Shown: positions 26,471-29,014 of the stretch, one piece after another | How the letters are laid out: the number at the start of each line of letters is the position of its first letter | Numbering within the stretch: the first letter of the stretch is position 1 | Source: DAOVIY01 sp964513365 | GTDB taxonomy: Bacteria > Patescibacteriota > Minisyncoccia > UBA6257 | NCBI GenBank assembly: GCA_964513365.1 | Contig: CAZEMH010000005.1 | Span: forward strand, 1 to 29,014 | Reading direction: 5' to 3' | DNA: 29,014 nucleotides | Notes under the pieces: generated by a model | The model's database searches: none | Told to the model about the DNA's origin: nothing | What the model saw: only the letters and a program-made list of their open reading frames with translations | Translations under genes and position numbers: made by a program

Positions 26471-27061
26471 ATGAATACAAAAAAAGGATTTACTTTATTA
26501 GAATTGCTTATCGTTATAGGTATTTTAGCAATTTTATCAACTACAGTGGTTTTAGTAATTAACCCAGCCCAGCTTTTGAAAAAAGCTCGCGATTCCCAAA
26601 GGATTTCTGATCTTAATACTTTAAAGACAGCTATTGCTTATTATATTACAGAAACTAGTTCTCCAAGTATTGGAGTTGTAGACACAACTTATAGTACTGT
26701 TGATACTTCTAATTGTTTTGGTACATCCTCTTCTACCACTGCTTTAACTACAGATGGTTCTGGCTGGATACCTATTGATTTTGATAGCATGACTGGCGGT
26801 TCGCCAATTGGTTCTTTGCCTCAGGATCCTAATGAAAGTGCGATAGATGGTGATCCATCGTTGTATTATATTTATGGGGTGGCAAGCGCTACTGATTATA
26901 CATTTAAATTAGTCGCCAATATGGAAAGCACTTATTATGGTGGAGGCGATGGGGATGTTGAAGCAACAGATGGTGGTACACAGACAACTTTGTATGAAGT
27001 TGGTACTGGTATGACACTTGCTTTAACCACCACTACTGCGACCTGTTATGCACATCCATAG
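26471..27061 (+). CDS. Second type IV pilin
   Basis: A 196-residue prepilin with the short leader MNTKKG and then FTLLELLIVIGILAILSTTV. Glu5 is present. KKARDSQRISDLNTLKTAIAYYI corresponds to the same region of the first pilin (15239). The C-terminal domain is rich in Thr, Ser, Gly and Asp (for example STVDTSNCFGTSSSTTAL), with two Cys positions, and is larger than in the first pilin. The strong dedicated promoter suggests high expression, so this could be the main fibre subunit instead of the 15239 product. Confidence 0.9.
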   Translation: MNTKKGFTLLELLIVIGILAILSTTVVLVINPAQLLKKARDSQRISDLNTLKTAIAYYITETSSPSIGVVDTTYSTVDTSNCFGTSSSTTALTTDGSGWIPIDFDSMTGGSPIGSLPQDPNESAIDGDPSLYYIYGVASATDYTFKLVANMESTYYGGGDGDVEATDGGTQTTLYEVGTGMTLALTTTTATCYAHP

Positions 27062-27090
27062 CTATAAGCGAAAATAATTTTTAATAAACA

Positions 27091-27711
27091 ATGAATTGGT
27101 TTGTTAGCTTTTTGCTTGTAATTCTACGCCCCGCTTTAGGATTAATAATCTTAGCGGGGCTTTTGCTATACTGGATTTTTAAAAAGAAATTACCTAAAGA
27201 GAAATTTTTAAAATTGATTGTTTATATCTTTTCTAGCGCAATAATATTTCAGTCAATCTTTTCCACGGCTCTTAATTGGTGGTTTTGGTCTCAACAACTT
27301 ATCACTCAACGACTTTTGCCTCCGCATACCCCAATTAATTATGTTTTAAAATATTCTTGGCAACATTATTGGTTTGAATCAATTGTTACTATTATTGCAG
27401 CGGTTATAGTATTTTTTAGTATTTATCTTTTAAACAAAAAATTTGAAAAGAATCTTTTTTTTAACGAAGAGAAATATTTAGCTGCTTTGGGTATTTTAGC
27501 TGTTGGCTGGCCTAATTGTTTAATTTTTCTTGCTCTTGTTTTATTCTTAGGCGTGCTTTTCCATTTAATTTTTCTTTGTTTTAGCCCTAAGCGACTCTCC
27601 GAGTCTTCTCGTTTATCCCTTTTGTACTTTTGGATTCCTTGCGCTTTACTCATCTTATTTTTAAGTGGTATAATAAATAAATATATTGGAGTAAATCAGT
27701 TTATTATTTAA
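27091..27711 (+). CDS. Hypothetical polytopic membrane protein
   Basis: The 206 residues contain about five hydrophobic helices (near residues 5-27, 40-65, 85-110, 130-160 and 175-198) linked by short Lys/Arg-rich loops. No catalytic motif is recognised. It lies between a pilin gene and pilB, so a pilus-related role is possible but unproven. A strong hairpin (27128-27160) followed by TTTTGC lies inside its codons 13-25. No Shine-Dalgarno. The pilB start follows 5 bases after the stop. Confidence 0.65.
   Translation: MNWFVSFLLVILRPALGLIILAGLLLYWIFKKKLPKEKFLKLIVYIFSSAIIFQSIFSTALNWWFWSQQLITQRLLPPHTPINYVLKYSWQHYWFESIVTIIAAVIVFFSIYLLNKKFEKNLFFNEEKYLAALGILAVGWPNCLIFLALVLFLGVLFHLIFLCFSPKRLSESSRLSLLYFWIPCALLILFLSGIINKYIGVNQFII
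27128..27165 (+). terminator. Possible intrinsic terminator or attenuator inside a coding region
   Basis: GCCCCGC (27128-27134) pairs with GCGGGGC (27154-27160), and inside this TAGGAT pairs with ATCTTA (one G-U) after a 2-base bulge. TTTTGCTAT follows. The GC-rich stem stands out against the AT-rich coding sequence. It may limit read-through from the pilin gene into the downstream genes. Confidence 0.45.
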
Positions 27712-27716
27712 TTTTT

Positions 27717-29014
27717 ATGGTTCTTCCTCCAAAAATTCTAAAAAAACTTATTCTTGACACAGGCCTTATATCTGAAAAAGATTTTGATAACACTTTAAAA
27801 GAGGCAAAGAGAATAGAAAAAGATCCAATTGATCTTTTAATTTCTCGCGGGTTTATTACTCGTGATTTTTATGCTGATATTGTTGCCAAGTATCTTAATA
27901 TTCCAAGAATAAAATTGATAGGTAAACAGATTCCTACAGAAATTCTTAATATTCTTCCAGAAGAAATAGCCAGAACAAGAAATGCAGTTGTTTTTGATAA
28001 GCATGATAATTCATTGGATGTAGCAATGTTAGATCCGGCAAATTTAGAAAATCTGGATTTTTTGGAAAAATACAGCGGATATTTTATTAAACCTCATTTA
28101 GCTTCTGATGAGGATTTAAAAACCGCTTTTGCGCAATACGGAGAGGAAGTTTCTCAAGATTTTAAAACAATTATTCAAGAGAGTATTCGTTCTTCATTAA
28201 AATTAAAAGGAGTTGAAGCAAAAAAAGCGGCGACAGAATTTCCAATTGTTTCATTAACGAATAATATTATTTCTTATGCCGCTTCCATAAATTCAACAGA
28301 CATTCATATTGAACCATTAGCTGATGAGGTTTTAATTCGTTTTCGCGTTGATGGAGTTATGAGAGAAATAATAAGATTGGCTAAAGAAATTCATCCAGCA
28401 ATAGTTGCACGAATTAAGATTTTGTCTAATTTATCAATTGATGAACATAATAAACCGCAAGACGGTAGATTTAAATACAAATATGCTGATTCCATCTTTG
28501 ATATTCGTGTTGCCATAATGCCCACTCTTTATGGGGAAAAAGCTGAGATGCGTCTTTTAACAGGATCTACTAAACCTATGAGTTTTCAGGAATTAGGAAT
28601 GTTAGAAGATACTGCAGAGATTATTCAAGAAAATATTACAAAAACCACAGGAATAATTTTGATTACTGGTCCTACTGGTTCTGGTAAAACTACAACACTT
28701 TATGCGATTTTGAATAAGTTAAACAGGCCAGAGGTTAATATTGTAACAATTGAAGATCCTATTGAATATGAACTTAAATATGTAAATCAGACGCAGGTAA
28801 ATGAAAAAGCCGGAATTAGTTTTGCCAATGGATTAAGATCTATTTTACGTCAAGATCCTGATATTATCATGGTTGGTGAAATTCGTGATAAAGAAACGGC
28901 AGAAATTTCTACACATGCTGCTTTGACTGGGCATTTGGTTCTTTCTACTTTGCATACAAATGACGCGCCTACTGCTGTTCCCCGTTTAATTGATATGGAT
29001 ATTCCTCCTTTTTT
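27717..29014 (+). CDS. pilB: Type IV pilus extension ATPase PilB (GspE family), 3' partial
   Basis: The frame is open to the window end, showing 432 residues. The N-terminal MshEN-type domain (about residues 1-150) has LILDTGLISEKDFD, ISRGFITRDFYADIVAKYL and VAMLDPANLENLDFL. The ATPase core has SLTNNIISYAASINSTDIHI, QDGRFKYK and Walker A GPTGSGKTTT (from about 318). It continues with the Asp box TIEDPIEYEL, Walker B DPDIIMVGEIRD and the His box STLHTND. PilB polymerises pilin from the membrane. The zinc-binding tetra-Cys region would lie beyond the window. The ATG is preceded by a T run and no Shine-Dalgarno. Confidence 0.95.
   Translation, partial: MVLPPKILKKLILDTGLISEKDFDNTLKEAKRIEKDPIDLLISRGFITRDFYADIVAKYLNIPRIKLIGKQIPTEILNILPEEIARTRNAVVFDKHDNSLDVAMLDPANLENLDFLEKYSGYFIKPHLASDEDLKTAFAQYGEEVSQDFKTIIQESIRSSLKLKGVEAKKAATEFPIVSLTNNIISYAASINSTDIHIEPLADEVLIRFRVDGVMREIIRLAKEIHPAIVARIKILSNLSIDEHNKPQDGRFKYKYADSIFDIRVAIMPTLYGEKAEMRLLTGSTKPMSFQELGMLEDTAEIIQENITKTTGIILITGPTGSGKTTTLYAILNKLNRPEVNIVTIEDPIEYELKYVNQTQVNEKAGISFANGLRSILRQDPDIIMVGEIRDKETAEISTHAALTGHLVLSTLHTNDAPTAVPRLIDMDIPPF

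Overview
The window is AT-rich, almost entirely + strand and densely packed, with many gene overlaps of a few bases. Divergent 16S rRNA, group I introns in rRNA and tRNA, a SecA without the usual C-terminal zinc tail, pared-down enzymes and a large type IV pilus (T4P) locus all suggest a Candidate Phyla Radiation bacterium (Patescibacteria, Parcubacteria-like). This placement is an inference from gene content and 16S character; no database search was possible.

Layout. 1-5352: surface polysaccharide and lipid genes (flippase, a short UbiA-type prenyltransferase, PgpA, heparinase II/III-like protein, WbaP-type sugar transferase). 5353-5604: a compact RNA region with two strong promoters, a small terminated RNA and a structured leader just before murB. 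5605-12895: housekeeping and cell-wall genes (murB, a Lys/Arg-rich histone-like protein, hpf, secA, scpA, scpB, a D,D-carboxypeptidase, mraY). 12931-18707: T4P block 1 (pilT, pilC, major pilin, pilD, four minor-pilin-like genes). 18807-23071: ligA, gatC, gatA and a membrane protein. 23131-25893: four tRNA genes (initiator Met with a group I intron, Met-CAT, Asp, Arg) and a 16S rRNA gene with its own group I intron, RNase III processing stem and terminator; no 23S follows. 25974-29014: T4P block 2 (response regulator, second pilin, membrane protein, partial pilB).

How the parts fit. The T4P genes supply two motor ATPases (PilB extension, PilT retraction), the platform PilC, the prepilin peptidase and several pilins, consistent with an attachment or uptake machine in an episymbiotic cell. 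MurB, MraY and the carboxypeptidase are cell-wall enzymes, and the first block would build or trim extracellular polysaccharide.

Most notable points. (1) The 16S 3' tail carries no CCUCC anti-Shine-Dalgarno, and none of the genes has a convincing Shine-Dalgarno sequence. (2) Two ORF-less group I introns lie within 2.1 kb, one in the initiator tRNA anticodon loop and one in 16S at E. coli 1060/1061. (3) The 16S decoding site and 530-loop pseudoknot show compensatory base-pair changes. (4) The small RNA upstream of murB has two blocks complementary to the murB leader in a crossing order. (5) The initiator tRNA has an unusual core.
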